A stretch of DNA of 64,000 bases from Fulvia fulva (Eukaryota > Ascomycota > Dothideomycetes > Mycosphaerellales > Mycosphaerellaceae). A program made the position numbers and the translations under genes. The stretch lies in the NCBI RefSeq assembly GCF_020509005.1, contig NC_063013.1:1922001-1986000 (forward strand). The letters are read 5' to 3'. Shown here piece after piece: positions 1 to 12,210 of this stretch. How positions within the stretch are numbered: the stretch's first letter is position 1; each line of letters starts with the position of its first letter. Below the pieces are notes generated by a model that searched no databases, was not told where the DNA came from, and saw nothing but the letters and a program-made list of their open reading frames with translations.

Positions 1-1738
1 CCCGGTAACGTAAATAGGGAGGAGATAAAAGAGATCTACCCTTATAGTAGTCGAACTGATTATAGAGTAAATTAGACATATCTAGTACTATAGTAACAAT
101 AAGGTAGCCTTACTACTTTTACTAGACATATTAGGGGCTTTCGACAACGTGTCCTACGTAAGGCTCCTATATATCCTTAGAATAAAAAGCATCCTAGCCT
201 AGATAGTATACTTTATATAGTTATTCCTTAAGGACAGAACAACCCAGATCCTCCTAGGGTCCTTTAAAGCCCCGTAGACCCTAATTACAAACACGGGCAT
301 CCTATAGGGCTCTATACTCTCCCCAATTCTATTCCTCCTCTTTATAGCCGACCTGACCCTACTTCTAGAAATAGTAAACACCTTAGTATCGGGGTTCGTA
401 GATAACACAAATATCCTAGCGTAGTCGGGGTCTATAGAGGAAAACTGCGTACTCCTAGAGGAGAGACATAGACAATACGAAAAGTGGGCAAGAGAGTATA
501 GGGCAAAATTCGTACCGGATAAGTACTAACTTATCCATTTTAGTAAGGTAAAGACAAAACACAACTTAGTAGTACTAGTAAAAATCCAGGGGTTCGAGAC
601 CTATCCTATAAGGGAACTTAGAGTCCTTAGGATATAGCTAGACCCGAAACTTAGCTAGGGACTATAAGTGAAGAAGGCGTAAGCGAGAGCGGACACTAAT
701 AGACAATTAATCGAGAGACTCACTACGTTAACCTAGGGGGCGACCTTCATAAAGGCCTAGACTATATATAAGGCTATTGTCAAGCCCGTAATGCTATATA
801 GAGTAGCAATTTGGGTAGCGGAAAAACACATCCCGAAGAGAATTAAGGACCCCCTTAATAGAGCGTAGGCAGCCTACCTAAAGAGAGTACTAGGGGTATA
901 CAAGTCAACCCCTTATAGGACAATAGAAATGGAATTAGGTATAGCCCCTATTAGGGAGTACCTCTAGGGTATAAGGTGTTAATACGTAGAGAAGATATTA
1001 GTATACCTAGCCTAGGGAACTATCTAAGTAGCTACTTAAAGGATAAGAACCTAGTAGGAGAGGAGGAGAAGACCTAACCGGCTATATATAATCCTATAGA
1101 AGGAAGCAGACCTAAAAACATCATAGGAAATCCTAGCAGCCCTTGAACAGAGAGAAGCTCTAAGGGAGCAAGCTAATATAGGGGACAAAGGGAAAAAGAA
1201 GCAAAGCTATATAGAAAGGATCGTAGGTCACCTATAGGAAACGCGTTAGAACTAAAAACCGGTGAGGCTAGGAGCCCTACTAGCGGCCAGGACCTTCGGA
1301 AGGTATAACTACCTTATCTACAAAGACCTAAAGAGGGCGGAAGCAAGCATAGCTATCCAGATTCGCTCTAAGCACATTAGGCTAAGAGCATACTTGTACT
1401 AAAGAAGAGTCCTAGGATACGATTCTAAACGTTACCCCTATAGCTACCTATCCTAAAACCCGGAGTATATAGTGCTGAACTGTACTAAGTAGGTAAAAGG
1501 GAGAAGCTAGTAGAGGGCGAATGTAAGAGATAGGCAATACTAGGCTATCATCTAGGACAGACAAGATATAAGGAGAGTGACAAGATAGATCCTTAACGAG
1601 GACTACCTAGAGCAATTCTCCCTAGTAGTAGAAACGGAAAGGTGGATAGAGAGGAGGGAGAGAGAGAGAAGAGCCGGGGAAATAGAAGGGAGAAAGGGAA
1701 TCGAGAGGAGGACATTACTAGGGTTACGGGCAAGGTAG
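1..1738 (+). pseudogene. LINE-B ORF2 remnant (reverse transcriptase and C-terminal knuckle), copy B1
   Basis: In the living element this encodes the reverse transcriptase for target-primed insertion. Translating through stops shows LINE RT blocks in order: LLDI-GAFDNV near 120-150, the GSxLSPILFL block near 300-350, FVDNTNIL (a FVDDTNIL relative) near 390-420, and a C-terminal Cys/His region near 1425-1480. Many in-frame TAG and TAA codons stand where copy B2 has CAG, CAA or TGG. The family stop is the TAG at 1736-1738, at the same place as in B2 and LINE-C. It cannot make a protein. Confidence 0.85.
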
Positions 1739-1938
1739 TTATAGAGTAACAACTATAATACTAGCGTACCCTAAAGGAAGGAGAACGAAAGGACAAGACA
1801 GGAAAGAACGAGGAGGGCAAAGACGAGGAGGTTTTTATCCGTTAATCGGGTTTCCTACCTACATAAATAGACCTAAATAGCGAGAGACCTATATAGGCTA
1901 TAGGGCACCAAAACAGACGAATGAATAATCTATCTATC
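1..1938 (+). mobile_element. LINE-B copy B1, Tad-like non-LTR retrotransposon, 3' part
   Basis: The window opens inside this copy. It aligns end to end, in reverse complement, with 40727-42665 of the better preserved copy B2, covering the RT palm to the 3' tail. The 3' end is an (ATCT)n tail at about 1925-1938, followed by flank starting TATAACTACG. Almost every CpA has become TpA, so it is heavily RIP-mutated. The 5' part and left target duplication lie outside the window. Confidence 0.9.
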
Positions 1939-2031
1939 TATATAACTACGAGGACAAGTTTAAGGCGTTCGACCTTATAGACCTACGCGGACTCTTTTTC
2001 TTCTCGGAATATTAACGAGGACTATCTATTC
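1939..2031. other. Flank between B1 and Gypsy-1
   Basis: About 93 bp of RIP-mutated DNA that continues, after removal of Gypsy-1, into 17449. A short open stretch on the plus strand is visible, but I could not assign it to a family. Confidence 0.4.
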
Positions 2032-2036
2032 GATAG

Positions 2037-2197
2037 TATAACGGTTTATAGTCGTGTTAATATAAAGTAGCTAGGTACGTAGGAAAGAGGAGCGCGAGGT
2101 GCGCCGAGGCTATATATAAGCCGAGGTACTACGCTAGTACGCGCGGTTACGTAACCTACGTACTAGCTAGACATTCGCTAGGCCTAGGGCCGTAATA
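2037..2197 (-). repeat. Gypsy-1 3' LTR
   Basis: 161 bp. It differs from the other LTR (17283-17443) at six positions, all transitions, as expected from RIP after insertion. On the minus strand it begins TATTACGG and ends CCGTTATA, and it carries a TATATATA box (2111-2118). Confidence 0.93.
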
Positions 2198-2209
2198 CTA
2201 CCCCCCCTT
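2198..2209 (-). other. Gypsy-1 polypurine tract
   Basis: On the minus strand a run of G with flanking A (GAAGGGGGGGTAG) directly precedes the 3' LTR. This is where plus-strand DNA synthesis is primed in LTR retrotransposons. Gypsy-2 has the equivalent tract beside its 3' LTR. Confidence 0.75.
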
Positions 2210-2708
2210 CAAAATCGCGCTCAGTCCCTTAAGCTCGTAGTATAGCCGCTACAAACGCGGCGTCATCCCTTATATTATCCTCTATACCGTCTATCGTATC
2301 TATCTTCGTTAGTCCGGTATCGTATTCGTTAATCTTAGTATTACCGTATCCTCCGCGGTAGCTAACCTAGCCTATACGAGTCGTGATTTCGTTTCTATCG
2401 TAGCGATGTATAAAGTCCGTAAAGGAGTCCGTTATAGTAGCTATTACTTAAGTCGAGGAAGAGCTACGGTACCTATTACTAGCTTAAGCTAGCGGTATAT
2501 CCGTAGTTACCGAGTTACGGGACGTATACTACCTATATTAACGTATATCCGGTACTTACCTACTAATAGTCATCTTTCTTAAAGTAGCCGCCTACGGGCT
2601 ATTATAAGTACTAGTATTAGGTTCGTAATACGTAACTACCGGAAGAGCTATAGGTACCTACGTAAATAACTTACGTAGTCTACCTATAGTTACCGGGTTA
2701 GACGTAAT

Positions 2709-2722
2709 TATTAACGAAGTAT
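2709..2722. repeat. Target-site duplication of LINE A1 (left)
   Basis: TATTAACGAAGTAT here and at 8352-8365, an exact 14-bp match flanking LINE A1. Confidence 0.95.
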
Positions 2723-4157
2723 AATCAAGGCTATTCTAACGATATATAAAGTAGGCCACTACCCCTAGGACTAAGGGAGTTCTACCTTATTTAATCTAGA
2801 TAGCTTAAAGCTCTCTTTACCCTATTTCTTTAGCTCTAAACGCCGCGGAGGTGCCTAGCTATATTAGGTAACTCCTAGGTAATAGTAGCCTAGGCTACGG
2901 TACTAACGGCGCCTACGGCCCTATAGGCGAAGCCCCCCTAAGACAACTAGTAGCAACTTATAGAGGACGCAAAAAGTATAGAAACTAACGATTAGCTCCC
3001 TTACCGGTCTCTATAGGTAATGATCACTTAGCTACGTACGGCGCTTATACTGTCGTATTACCGAGGGCAATAAGAAATAAGGACGACGTCCTAGGCGATT
3101 AGTAAGGCCACTAGGAATTAACACCCCTATAGCTAGATATCGGTCGCGGTATCGATACTAGGCCCCCGCCTAACGTACGATATAGTTACGATCCGTATTA
3201 TAGTAAAGGAAGACTAGGCCGAAGTTACGAAGCTATCGAATAAGGAGCTCGCCTAACGAATTAACTAACTAGGGGTGGTCGTAGTGAACTAATAGTCTAA
3301 CGGCACTCTATAGATCTATACTAGCTCTACTACTACTAGGAGGCACCTAGAGGCATAGCTATAGTAGGTATCTAAGGTTACGGCATTAGCGAAGGTCTTA
3401 ACGAAACAATTTACGATCCTAGTCTACGACATACCTAAGGAGTTTGACCTAACTAACTAGGGTCACCTACGCGCTCTCTAAGAGGACAACCCGGTCACTC
3501 TTAACTCTCTAATCTAGAAGGCGACTTGGCTCTATAGGAAATAGCTCGAAGGCAAGAAGGCCTCGGCGCTAATAGTATAGCTATAAGACGCGAAAGCGGC
3601 GGATCTAGCGATAGAACAAGGCCTAGTCTAGTAATATAGCCTTAAGATAGTAGAAAAGCACTCCTTATCCTTTCGTATCCTCTAATACTTCAAATGCTAA
3701 CAGTATAGACACTAAACCTACACGTGTACAAACAAGTAGGCCTACTCGAACTATATAGGAGACTATATATCTAGGGACTATATATCGACTACGAGACGGT
3801 ACGCGAACTGTCCGGGGTACTACCTATCGTATAGTACGGAATGCCTATAGCGGAAACTAGCGAAAAACAAGGCAATCACAAACAGAACCGTCGCCCTAAG
3901 ATTCTACGGCGACCGTAAGGCTAGCCTATACCGGAACTAACTAGCGGCGGTCGGGTATAAGCGCCCTAGGGCCGAGAACGATATAAAGGATACGTAACCT
4001 AGGGCGTACGGGAGGCCACGTACTCTACTAGCTACGGCGAGGGAATCTAACTAGGCCCGGCTCCCCTTTAGTATATAGCCGATAGGCGTAGACTAGGACG
4101 TATAGGGTAGTAGGACATAGGACGATATAGAGGAAATGATTGTCGATGCCGATAACT
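2723..4157 (+). pseudogene. LINE-A ORF1 remnant (nucleic-acid-binding, three CCHC knuckles), copy A1
   Basis: LINE ORF1 proteins bind the element RNA. Colinear with A4 ORF1. Three consecutive Cys/His knuckles are recognisable at about 3685-3845 (CQQY, CSNC-like and CPGHY-like blocks). The start codon is lost by 5' truncation, and the frame is broken by TAG/TAA codons in place of CAG, CAA and TGG. Confidence 0.8.
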
Positions 4158-5438
4158 AGCCTCGACACGCTTAGTATTATCTAGTATAACGTTAACTATA
4201 GTAAGGATATAGTCTAGAACCATTTCCTATATAAGGCGGACCCGCGCGTCTACTACGTCCTTATAATCTAGGAGCTATAGATTAACCCGCACTATAAGAG
4301 ACTAACGGCCTACAAGTTACTAGGCTATACGACATGCCTACGAGGCGACGGCAGAACCCGTACGTACTTCTATATTAGTAAGGACATACTACAATCCGAC
4401 TAGGAGGTAGTATACTACGTAGACAAAGAAGGCGGGGGCGATATTACCTCCCTCTACGTAGGTAGCACCTAGATACACAACCTATATATATAACCGCTAG
4501 CCTCGAGGTCTAGCCGCGACCTAGGGGTCTATAGACACCTAGACAGTGCGCTTAAGAGACAAGGGTGCTATATTGTAGTAGGAGACTTCAATATATACCA
4601 CCCTTCCTAGGAAAGCCTTATATAGCCGTACCCTATAGCCGACGAAGTACTCGACTTAATAGCGAGTAACGTAATTGCCCTTAATACCCCGAAGGACCTA
4701 GGCACCTAGAAGAGAGGGTAGGGCGTATAGGAGGCTACGTACTCTACTAGCTACGGCGAGGGAATCTAACTAGGCCCGGCTCCCCTTTAGTATATAGCCG
4801 ATAGGCGTAGACTAGGACGTATAGAGTAGTAGGACATAGGACGATATAGAGGAAATGATTGTCGATACCGATAACTAGCCTCGATACGCTTAGTATTATC
4901 TAGTATAACGTTAACTATAGCAAGGATATAGTCTAGAACCATTTCCTATATAAGGCGGACCCGCGCGTCTACTACGTCCTTATAATCTAGGAGCTATAGA
5001 TTAACCCGTACTATAAGAGACTAACGACCTATAAGTCACTAGGCTACACGACATACCTACGAGGCGACGGTAGAACCCGTACGTGCTTCTATATTAGTAA
5101 GGACATACTAGAATCCGACTGGGAGGTAGTGTACTACGTAGACGAAGAAGGCGGGGGCGATATTACCTCCCTCTACGTAGGTAGCACCTAGATACACAAC
5201 CTATATATACAACCGCTAGCCTCGAGGTCTAGCCGCGACCTAGGGGTCTATAGACACCTAGATAGTACGCTTAAGAGACAAGGGTGCTACATCGTAGTAG
5301 GAGACTTTAATATACACCACCCTTCCTAGGAAAGCCTTATATAGCCGTACCCTATAGCCGACGAAGTACTCGACTTAATAGCGAGTAACGTAATTGCCCT
5401 TAATACCCCGAAGGACCTAGGCACCTAGAAGAGAGGGG
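4001..5438 (+). repeat. 719-bp direct tandem duplication inside LINE A1
   Basis: Units 4001-4719 and 4720-5438 are near-identical, differing by transitions. They cover the ORF1 end, the ORF1/ORF2 overlap and the first part of the endonuclease domain. The junction at 4717-4723 has a few bases of AGGG microhomology. The other LINE-A copies have a single unit. 719 is not a multiple of three, so the duplication itself would shift the frame. Confidence 0.92.
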
Positions 5439-8181
5439 GACTCTAAGGCACGATCGACCTCTCCTAGATCTTAGATAGCTACTACTATACGGTAACCTAC
5501 TATAGGATCGAATATAAACTCGAGGCGTCGTTAGACTATATACTAGTCAGGACCTCTATTACGATATAGATATAACGTATACTAGCGAGAACCCCTAAGC
5601 TAAACTAGGGAAAGGCCTACTAGGCTAACATCTAGGCGTATCTCGATAACTCTAAGAGGCTAGTCTAGATCGCGTAGTAGTAATACAATAGTAAAGACGA
5701 GATAGACGAAGGAGTCTAGGGGTTAATAGACGAAATAAGAAAAGCGACTATACTTTACGTTCCGCTTACCTAACTAACGACATAGTCTAAACTATACTAG
5801 ACGCCGGAGTGTACTACGGTAGTAAGAGAAGTAAGGAGAGCCCGCCGGGTATAGACGAGTAGCTATAGCGAGGAGGCCTAGAACGTATATAGGGAGGTAT
5901 ACTAATAGAAGAAAGCTATAATACGGAGGGAGAAAGTAGTCGGCTAGAGGGCTATAGTAGAAGAAATCGCCGGTAAGCTAGAGAGGATGTAGAAGCTAGC
6001 GAAATAGGCCCGACAGGACCCTATATAGGGCCCCTCCTTCTCTATCCTAGCGCTATAATCGCCTAGTAGCCCGGTTAGCGACCCCGAGGCTAAGGCGCGT
6101 CTACTAGCTAGTAAGTTCTTCCCGCCCCTAGTCGAGGCTAATCTAAGCGACATAACTAGCTCTACTCCCCTAGCCCCTAGCATCGCGGTCTAATAGGAGG
6201 TGTCCGAGGGAGAAGTTGCCGCTATACTAAGGAAGTTGCCGGCGAAGAAAGCCCCGGGCCCGGATAGGATCCTAAACGAGCTACTAAAGAAGTGTAGAGA
6301 TCAACTAGCCCTAGTAGTTATAGCGATCTTTAACGCCTACCTACAGACCGGATACTACCCGATAGCTTTTAAACAATCGACGATAGTAGTCCTACGTAAG
6401 CCGTAGAAGGAAGACTATACGTAGGTAAAGTCGTACCGCCTAATTACGCTCCTTAATACTCTTAGGAAGGCGCTTAAGAAGCTAGTTATAACGAGACTCT
6501 CCGAGGCGGTAGAGGAACACTCCCTACTCCCGGACACCTAGATAGGTACGCGCCTATAGCGATCGACGCTATCCGTAATAGAACTTATCACCTCTTAGGT
6601 AAAGGCTATCTAGTATAAGAATAGGGACAAGGTAGCTTCCTTACTTAGCCTAGACATATCGGGAGCCTTCGACTACGTGTTATACCCGCGGCTACTCTAT
6701 ATCCTAAGGTCGAAAGGACTCCCTAAGTAGCTTGTCAACTTCGTACGGTCCTACCTCTAAAACCGTAGTACGTCGATCCTAGTCGGCTAGTATAGAAGCC
6801 CATTTCAAGTAGTCTATACTAGAATCCCGTAAGGCTTAACGCTAGTACCTATTCTATTCCTCTTCTTTATAGCGACGCTGCTCCTAGCCCTAGAATCCTA
6901 GAACACCGCTACGAGCGGCTTCGTAGACGACACAAATATCCTAGCGTAGTCTTCCTCGACTAAGGAGAACTATAGGCTACTAGAAGAGAAGCACAAGATC
7001 TACGAGGACTAGGCTAGGAGGTACGGGGCTCGGTTTGCCCTAGAAAAATACAATCTAATATACTTTACGCGCCGGCCACGGTTCTACAATATATAAGCTT
7101 CTATCTATATATAGGGGTATACGACTAACCCGGTAAATTAGCTTAGGATCCTCGGACTATAGGTAGACCCGGCGCTACGGTAGAGGAAGTACGTATAGGC
7201 AATATTACGGAAAGCTAAACAGAATATAGCATTATGCTAGAGGCTTACTACGTCTATATAGGGGGCGGACTTCCGGTAGTTACGACTTCTATATACGGCT
7301 ATTATACGGCTAGTCCTTACCTATAGTAGCTAAGTGTAGTCCTTAGGCGAGAGGGCCTACCTATCGAAGGGACTCGTCGCGCCGCTAGCGAAGATCCAAA
7401 ACTAATGCCTAAGGAAGGTCACCGGGGTATATAAGTCGATACTAACGAGGATACTTAAGCACGAGACCGCTATACCGCCGATCGACCTATATATCTAGGG
7501 ACTACGGACCTCCTACTTAGGCAAGTCGGTATAGTACCTAGTATAGAAGGTCATCGCTAGTGTAGTTATAAGGGCCTACGAATTAGTACTAGCGTATAAG
7601 GGTATTCGACCCGGAAACGAGTAGAACTACCGGGTAAGGGACGAATAGCTAGTAATATAATAGGAGGGTAAGAAATTGTTTATAGAACAACTATAGAAAG
7701 AGAGGTAGGACAACTAGGTTATAGGGTATAGTAGACGCCCTTAGCTAGCGGGACAACCTAAGGAATAGTTAGCTACAAAATCCGCGGTCAAGCACCCCCC
7801 GAAGCTTATCTACTACCGCCTTACGAGGGCATAGAGTAGTATAGCAACCTAACTACAAAGCGAACATATTAGCCTCTAGGGGTACCTATTATAGAGGAAG
7901 GTTCTAGGATATACGAATACTAGCTACCCCTACGGCTATCGCTCCTAGAACGTACGGTACGTAGCCTCGTCTATCTAAGGTAGTCGCTAGGAAGGGGGGA
8001 GTAGATAGTAAAGGCGAGGAACCGGACGATTAGGGCACTTCTTAATAACGCTAAGGACCTACGGTGCATTACGAACTAGATACTAGAGAAGGGCTGGCTA
8101 GAATAGTACTACCTAGTAGGAGTAGTATAGGAAGAGAGGACACGACGTAGCGCGACGAGACCGGCTAGGAGTAGGGGCTAA
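4146..8181 (+). pseudogene. LINE-A ORF2 remnant (endonuclease + reverse transcriptase), copy A1
   Basis: Same order as A4 ORF2: apurinic-type endonuclease with a GDFN block (present twice through the duplication, near 4590 and 5305), an APGPDRILNELL block near 6250-6285, RT blocks GAFDYV (about 6665), FLFFIATLLL (about 6860), GFVDDTNIL (about 6905-6945), and a C-terminal Cys/His region about 7920-7990. The ATG at 4146 matches the A4 ORF2 start, and the family stop TAA is at 8179-8181. It is full of RIP stops. Confidence 0.82.
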
Positions 8182-8365
8182 CGGGGTAGTGATATAGACT
8201 ACGTACGTTTAGAGGGAAAGCTAAACTAGATAAGGAGTAGTCGGGGGCGGGAAGGGTTTTCACCTATTCGGGTTTCCCTTTGAATATAACAATAGATATA
8301 TACCTATATAGGCCGGATAGGGTCCTAGTATAGGGGAATGACAAATCTATCTATTAACGAAGTAT

Positions 8366-8884
8366 TTACGGCTAAAGCGTTCATTACTTCGCCGATTATA
8401 ACGTCTTCGGGTATATCCTTATTAGGAATCTACCCTAGTAGCGGCGTAAAGCTAGCTAGTCTATCCTTCGTAGGATATTTATAGTAGAAGTCCGCGATAG
8501 AGGCGGTAGTAACATCTATTAACTCCTTAGCGGGCTCCTAGGTAGGCTTACTATAACCTACCTATTATATAAGGTATTTATACCTTCGTTCCTTCCTCCT
8601 ACCGCGTAGCGCTAGGCCTAGCGGTAATGTACTCTTTACGTTAAGCACTATATCTAGAAGCTAATACGTATTTATGTCTCCGTTATTATCTTCTACCTCG
8701 ATCGGGGCCGGAGGTAGCTATACTTATCCTAGTATTAGTACGTATATAGGTATTAGTAAGTTAGCGTAAAAGCCGTTATAGAGGTTACTTAGGGATAAAG
8801 GGAGGTCTAGACGGTACGTATCGTATAGTAGCACCTTAGTAACTACGTATAGTCTAGTATAGCGGTAATTAAGCTTCTTTAATA
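8366..8884 (-). pseudogene. Gypsy-1 integrase C-terminus and chromodomain segment
   Basis: This piece of Gypsy-1 is isolated between LINE A1 and LINE-E and aligns with 18770-19150 of Gypsy-2. On the minus strand it shows the chromodomain signature (YKYLIWWVGYSKPTWEP with RIP changes). In chromoviruses this domain guides integrase to modified histones in heterochromatin. The 3' side resumes at 2708. Confidence 0.8.
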
Positions 8885-9069
8885 GATAGATAGATATTTC
8901 ATTAAGCTGTTATAGTGCCCTTTGGCCTATATAGCTATACTATCTTGTTTTTGTATATATAGAGGGGAAACCGTATTAGTAAAAACCCCTCCTCCTTCCC
9001 GCCTGTCTTTTCCTCCTAGTTATCGTCTTAAATTTCCCTTATTAGGGGTACGCTAGTATTATAGGCCTG

Positions 9070-11150
9070 CCCTAATAACTACCCTATCTATAACCCCCCT
9101 CGCTTCCGCCTCTTATCTATCTACTCCTCCGTCTCGCTCGCGAGGCTAAACTACTAGAGGTATCCCTACTATAGTATCTACCGAGAGATTCGGCGAATAT
9201 TGCCTTTGTCCCTAATAATTGACTTATAGTCTCTCCTTCCCGCTTAGTGCCTCCAATTTCCCCTACCTCTCGCCTACTACGGGCATCGTAGTAGTATATA
9301 TTCTAGGTTTTGCGATAGGTAGCTATACTAGTAGGCTAGGCTATAGATGTCTAGTACGCGTCTCCTAAATAGGTAGGCCCTTAATCTAATATATTCGGAC
9401 CTGATTTAGATCGCTATGCTTGCTTCGGCCCTTGTTAGGTCCCTATATAGCTAGTAATTATGTCTCTAGAAGGCTCGGAGCGCTATCGGGCCTATTGTCT
9501 TAGGGGGCTTCCTTTTCTAGTCCTACTCCTATAGGTAGCTCGCTATCTATTCCGCTAGGCTTTAGGTCTTAGCCTTGCTCCCGCCGGCCTAGCGAGTCCT
9601 ACGCTCCTCCTCCTTTCGTACTAGCCATTCGGTACTTGTCTATACGGCCGTAAAGGTAGTAAGGTCATCCTCTTTTTGGCTTGTCCTATGTCCTACCCCT
9701 CTCCGGTAGCGGCTTTCTATCTTATTCTTTACCTCCTAGATCGTAGTTTATACTAGGTAACCTATCGTCTTTGCCGCGTATTAAATTCTTATTCCCCGGA
9801 TATACTGGCCGATTAGTAGTATTCCTGTCTCTATTTCTACCGTACTTATTAACGTTGTCTTATATACGCCTAGTACCCTACGTAGGTTGCCTACCTATAT
9901 CCTGTTTAGGGGTTACTCTATCCGTTTCGGGATCGGCTTGCCTACGCCTCCTGTTCCCTAAATCTATGCCCCGTACAATATAGCTAGTCTAACGATCGCC
10001 TTATATATTACTCTTACCTTATCGAATGTTACTCCCTATATAGACGCCGTAAGCCTCTTTATCGAGGCTTTATTGACTTGCGCTCGACTCTAGGCTTTCT
10101 TAATCTATACATTCTAGCTTAGCTTCGGGTCGAGCTAGATCCCTAGTACTCGTAGCTCCGCTAATAGCTTAGTCTCGTAGCCTTAGATTCTTACCGCCGC
10201 CTTTATATTATAGTATGTTCTTGCTTTACTAAAGTGTATAAGTTAGTACTTTTTAGGGGCGAACCGGGCACTATGCTTCTTTACCTACTCCTCGTATTTC
10301 TTATACCTATCTTTAAGGAGGCGACAGTTCTCTTCTATTAAGTCTAACTAGGCTAGGATGTTTATATTGTCTACGAACCCCGATACTAAGGTTTACGGAG
10401 AGTTGAGTAGGGGGATTAGATCCGACATAAATATTAGAAATAGGATAGGGGAGAGAGTAGATCCCTAAGGTATTCTAGTCTCTACCTTTACCGGGTCGGA
10501 CGTATACCTTCCTAGGACTAGGTATGTCGTCCGTTCCTAGAGAAAGGAGTAGACGAACGTCGTTACCTACTAGGGAATGCCTTTCTACTATAGGATATAT
10601 ATTAGCCTTTAGTATAAGACGTTGTTAAAGGCCCCTACGATGTCGAGGGATAGTAAGGACGCCGCTCGGTTCCTACCGTAGTGCTAGAGGGTCTGAATTT
10701 GCTCCCTAATTAGCTCTATTACTATTAGTGTCGATCGCTAGCTTCTTCCCTATATCTATATTACTAGGAGTACGTAGTTGTCCTCGGTAAGCTACGTAAG
10801 TCTCTAGGCTACTATCTTTTCTAGGACCTTCCCTATCGTATTTAGAAGTGCTATTAGTCTATACGACTTGGGCTAAGTATAGTCTTCCTTCTATAGCTTA
10901 CGTAGCACTACTATTATAGACTCTCTATACGGCTTCGGGTGATACCCTAGCCGTAGGCACGCGGTAAATAGGTTTGTAAGGCTCGGCGCGATCTCTTCTC
11001 TATACTCTTTTAGTAGTACGTTTAGTATCCTATCTAGGCCTAGGGCTTTTCGTCCTTTTAGCTTACTTATAACTCCTATTACTATGTTAGAGCTAACCGC
11101 CTAATCTATATCTAGGGCAAGGAAGGAATCGTATTTAGTAAGCTAGCTAC
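9070..11150 (-). pseudogene. LINE-E ORF2 remnant (reverse transcriptase)
   Basis: On the minus strand: an N-terminal RT block GVISKLKGRKALGLDRIL (about 11075-11020), the GSTLSPILFLIFMSD block (about 10475-10425), GFVDNINIL (about 10385-10355), the KVTGxYKS-like linker, and a C-terminal Cys/His block ending SYLSQNLEYILLRCPWW (about 9350-9265). These parallel LINE-B ORF2. I could not identify an endonuclease domain upstream. Ends are approximate because RIP stops obscure the frame. Confidence 0.72.
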
Positions 11151-11588
11151 GAGATAAGGTAATAAGTCTTAACCGCGCTTTCCTACTTATCTAGTACTAC
11201 CGTATAGCCTCGTTTCGAGAGGTTAGCCCGGAGCAAAAGCTTCCCTCTACGCCCTCCCTCCCTATTTACTCCTTAAGCTAATATCCACCTCTATAGGCCT
11301 AAGCCCTTTAGTACTCTCTATTGACCGATATACGTATCCGTCCTCTCGGGCTATATAGATAGTATTAGCCGTCGCTACTAGTATATACTACGCCCTAGGT
11401 TTTAACGCCCTTCGCGTTACCGTAGCCTATCTCTAGAAAGCGGCCGTCTATGCCTCGTAGGTTTGCTCGGGGCACACACTACGCCGGGTAGCGTACTCCT
11501 TACGTTTCTACCTACTAACTAATATAAAGTTCCTTATTACCCTACCCTCGATCCTCCCCGATTATAGAACTAATCCACTTGTATTGTA

Positions 11589-11657
11589 CGTCTTTTCCCC
11601 GTCCTAATAGCCGTCTTTTCCTTACTTAGGCTATCGTCTTTTCCTCGTCGTAATCTA
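11589..11657. repeat. Three 23-bp tandem repeats in LINE-E
   Basis: CGTCTTTTCC recurs at 11589, 11612 and 11635, an exact 23-bp spacing. Confidence 0.75.
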
Positions 11658-11809
11658 CTATATTAGACTAGGTGCGTTGTGTAGCGGGATAGGTAGTACC
11701 TTAGGCAAAACCCTCGTTCCTATACCGGGTGTTTAATAGGCCCTTATAGGCTTCGTCGCGTATCTACCTACCTACCGTATTGCCCGCTAGTAAACACTAG
11801 ATTGTTTCG

Positions 11810-11893
11810 TAGTCCGCTCGACGCCGTTATATAGTCCGCTTAGTTATTGTTCTATAGTCCGCTCGTCTAATATTCGTCGCTTAGCCCGCTCGG
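11810..11893. repeat. Second short repeat set in LINE-E (TAGYCCGCTYG)
   Basis: TAGTCCGCTCG-like units start at 11810, 11832, 11855 and 11882, spaced 22, 23 and 27 bp. Confidence 0.65.
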
Positions 11894-12210
11894 TTTACGG
11901 TCTCCGGAGGTGAAAATTCTATACTTATACTAGAGGTGTCCTATCGAGCGTATAGGCTACGGTTCCGCGCCCTTCTTATACGTAGAAAGAAGAGGGACTC
12001 GCTCCCGACACGAGTACACGCTCGTCGGATAGTTTTTATACCCGTTTTACTAGTAGTCCTCTATTCGCCGCGGCTTCGTCTACGTTACGCACCCGTCGCG
12101 CCTACGACGCTCTAGCGTAAGAATACTTAGCTCTCTTATAGCTAGACGAGAGGTTCGTAGCCGACACTACGTATAGGTGATTCTCGTCGTCGACTAAGCT
12201 TCTCTAATAG

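Larger units (their letters stand above)
2723..8351 (+). mobile_element. LINE-A copy A1, Tad-like LINE, slightly 5'-truncated, with internal tandem duplication
   Basis: Flanked by a 14-bp duplication (2709-2722, 8352-8365). It starts about 65 bp inside the 5' end seen in copy A4 and ends with an (ATCT)n tail. It carries ORF1 and ORF2 relics. It is about 700 bp longer than A2 or A4 because of a 719-bp direct duplication (4001-5438). It is heavily RIP-mutated and lies inside Gypsy-1. Confidence 0.93.
8885..12194 (-). mobile_element. LINE-E, Tad-like LINE related to LINE-B
   Basis: Flanked by a 15-bp duplication, TAAGCTTCTTTAATA (8870-8884) and TAAGCTTCTCTAATA (12195-12209), with one transition between them. 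The 3' (AGAT)n tail is at the left end. The RT and C-terminal region resemble LINE-B/C. The 5' kilobase (about 11200-12194) does not align by eye with the other LINEs and carries short tandem repeats. It is strongly RIP-mutated and inserted in Gypsy-1. Confidence 0.88.

Noticed and set aside
8881..8896. (AGAT)n / (ATCT)n microsatellites at several places as independent simple repeats
   Set aside because: Each lies exactly at the 3' end of a LINE beside its target duplication, so they are LINE tails.
9771..9983. Plus-strand hydrophobic open frame
   Set aside because: It lies antisense to the LINE-E RT region. The apparent membrane character comes from the reversed RIP-rich sequence.
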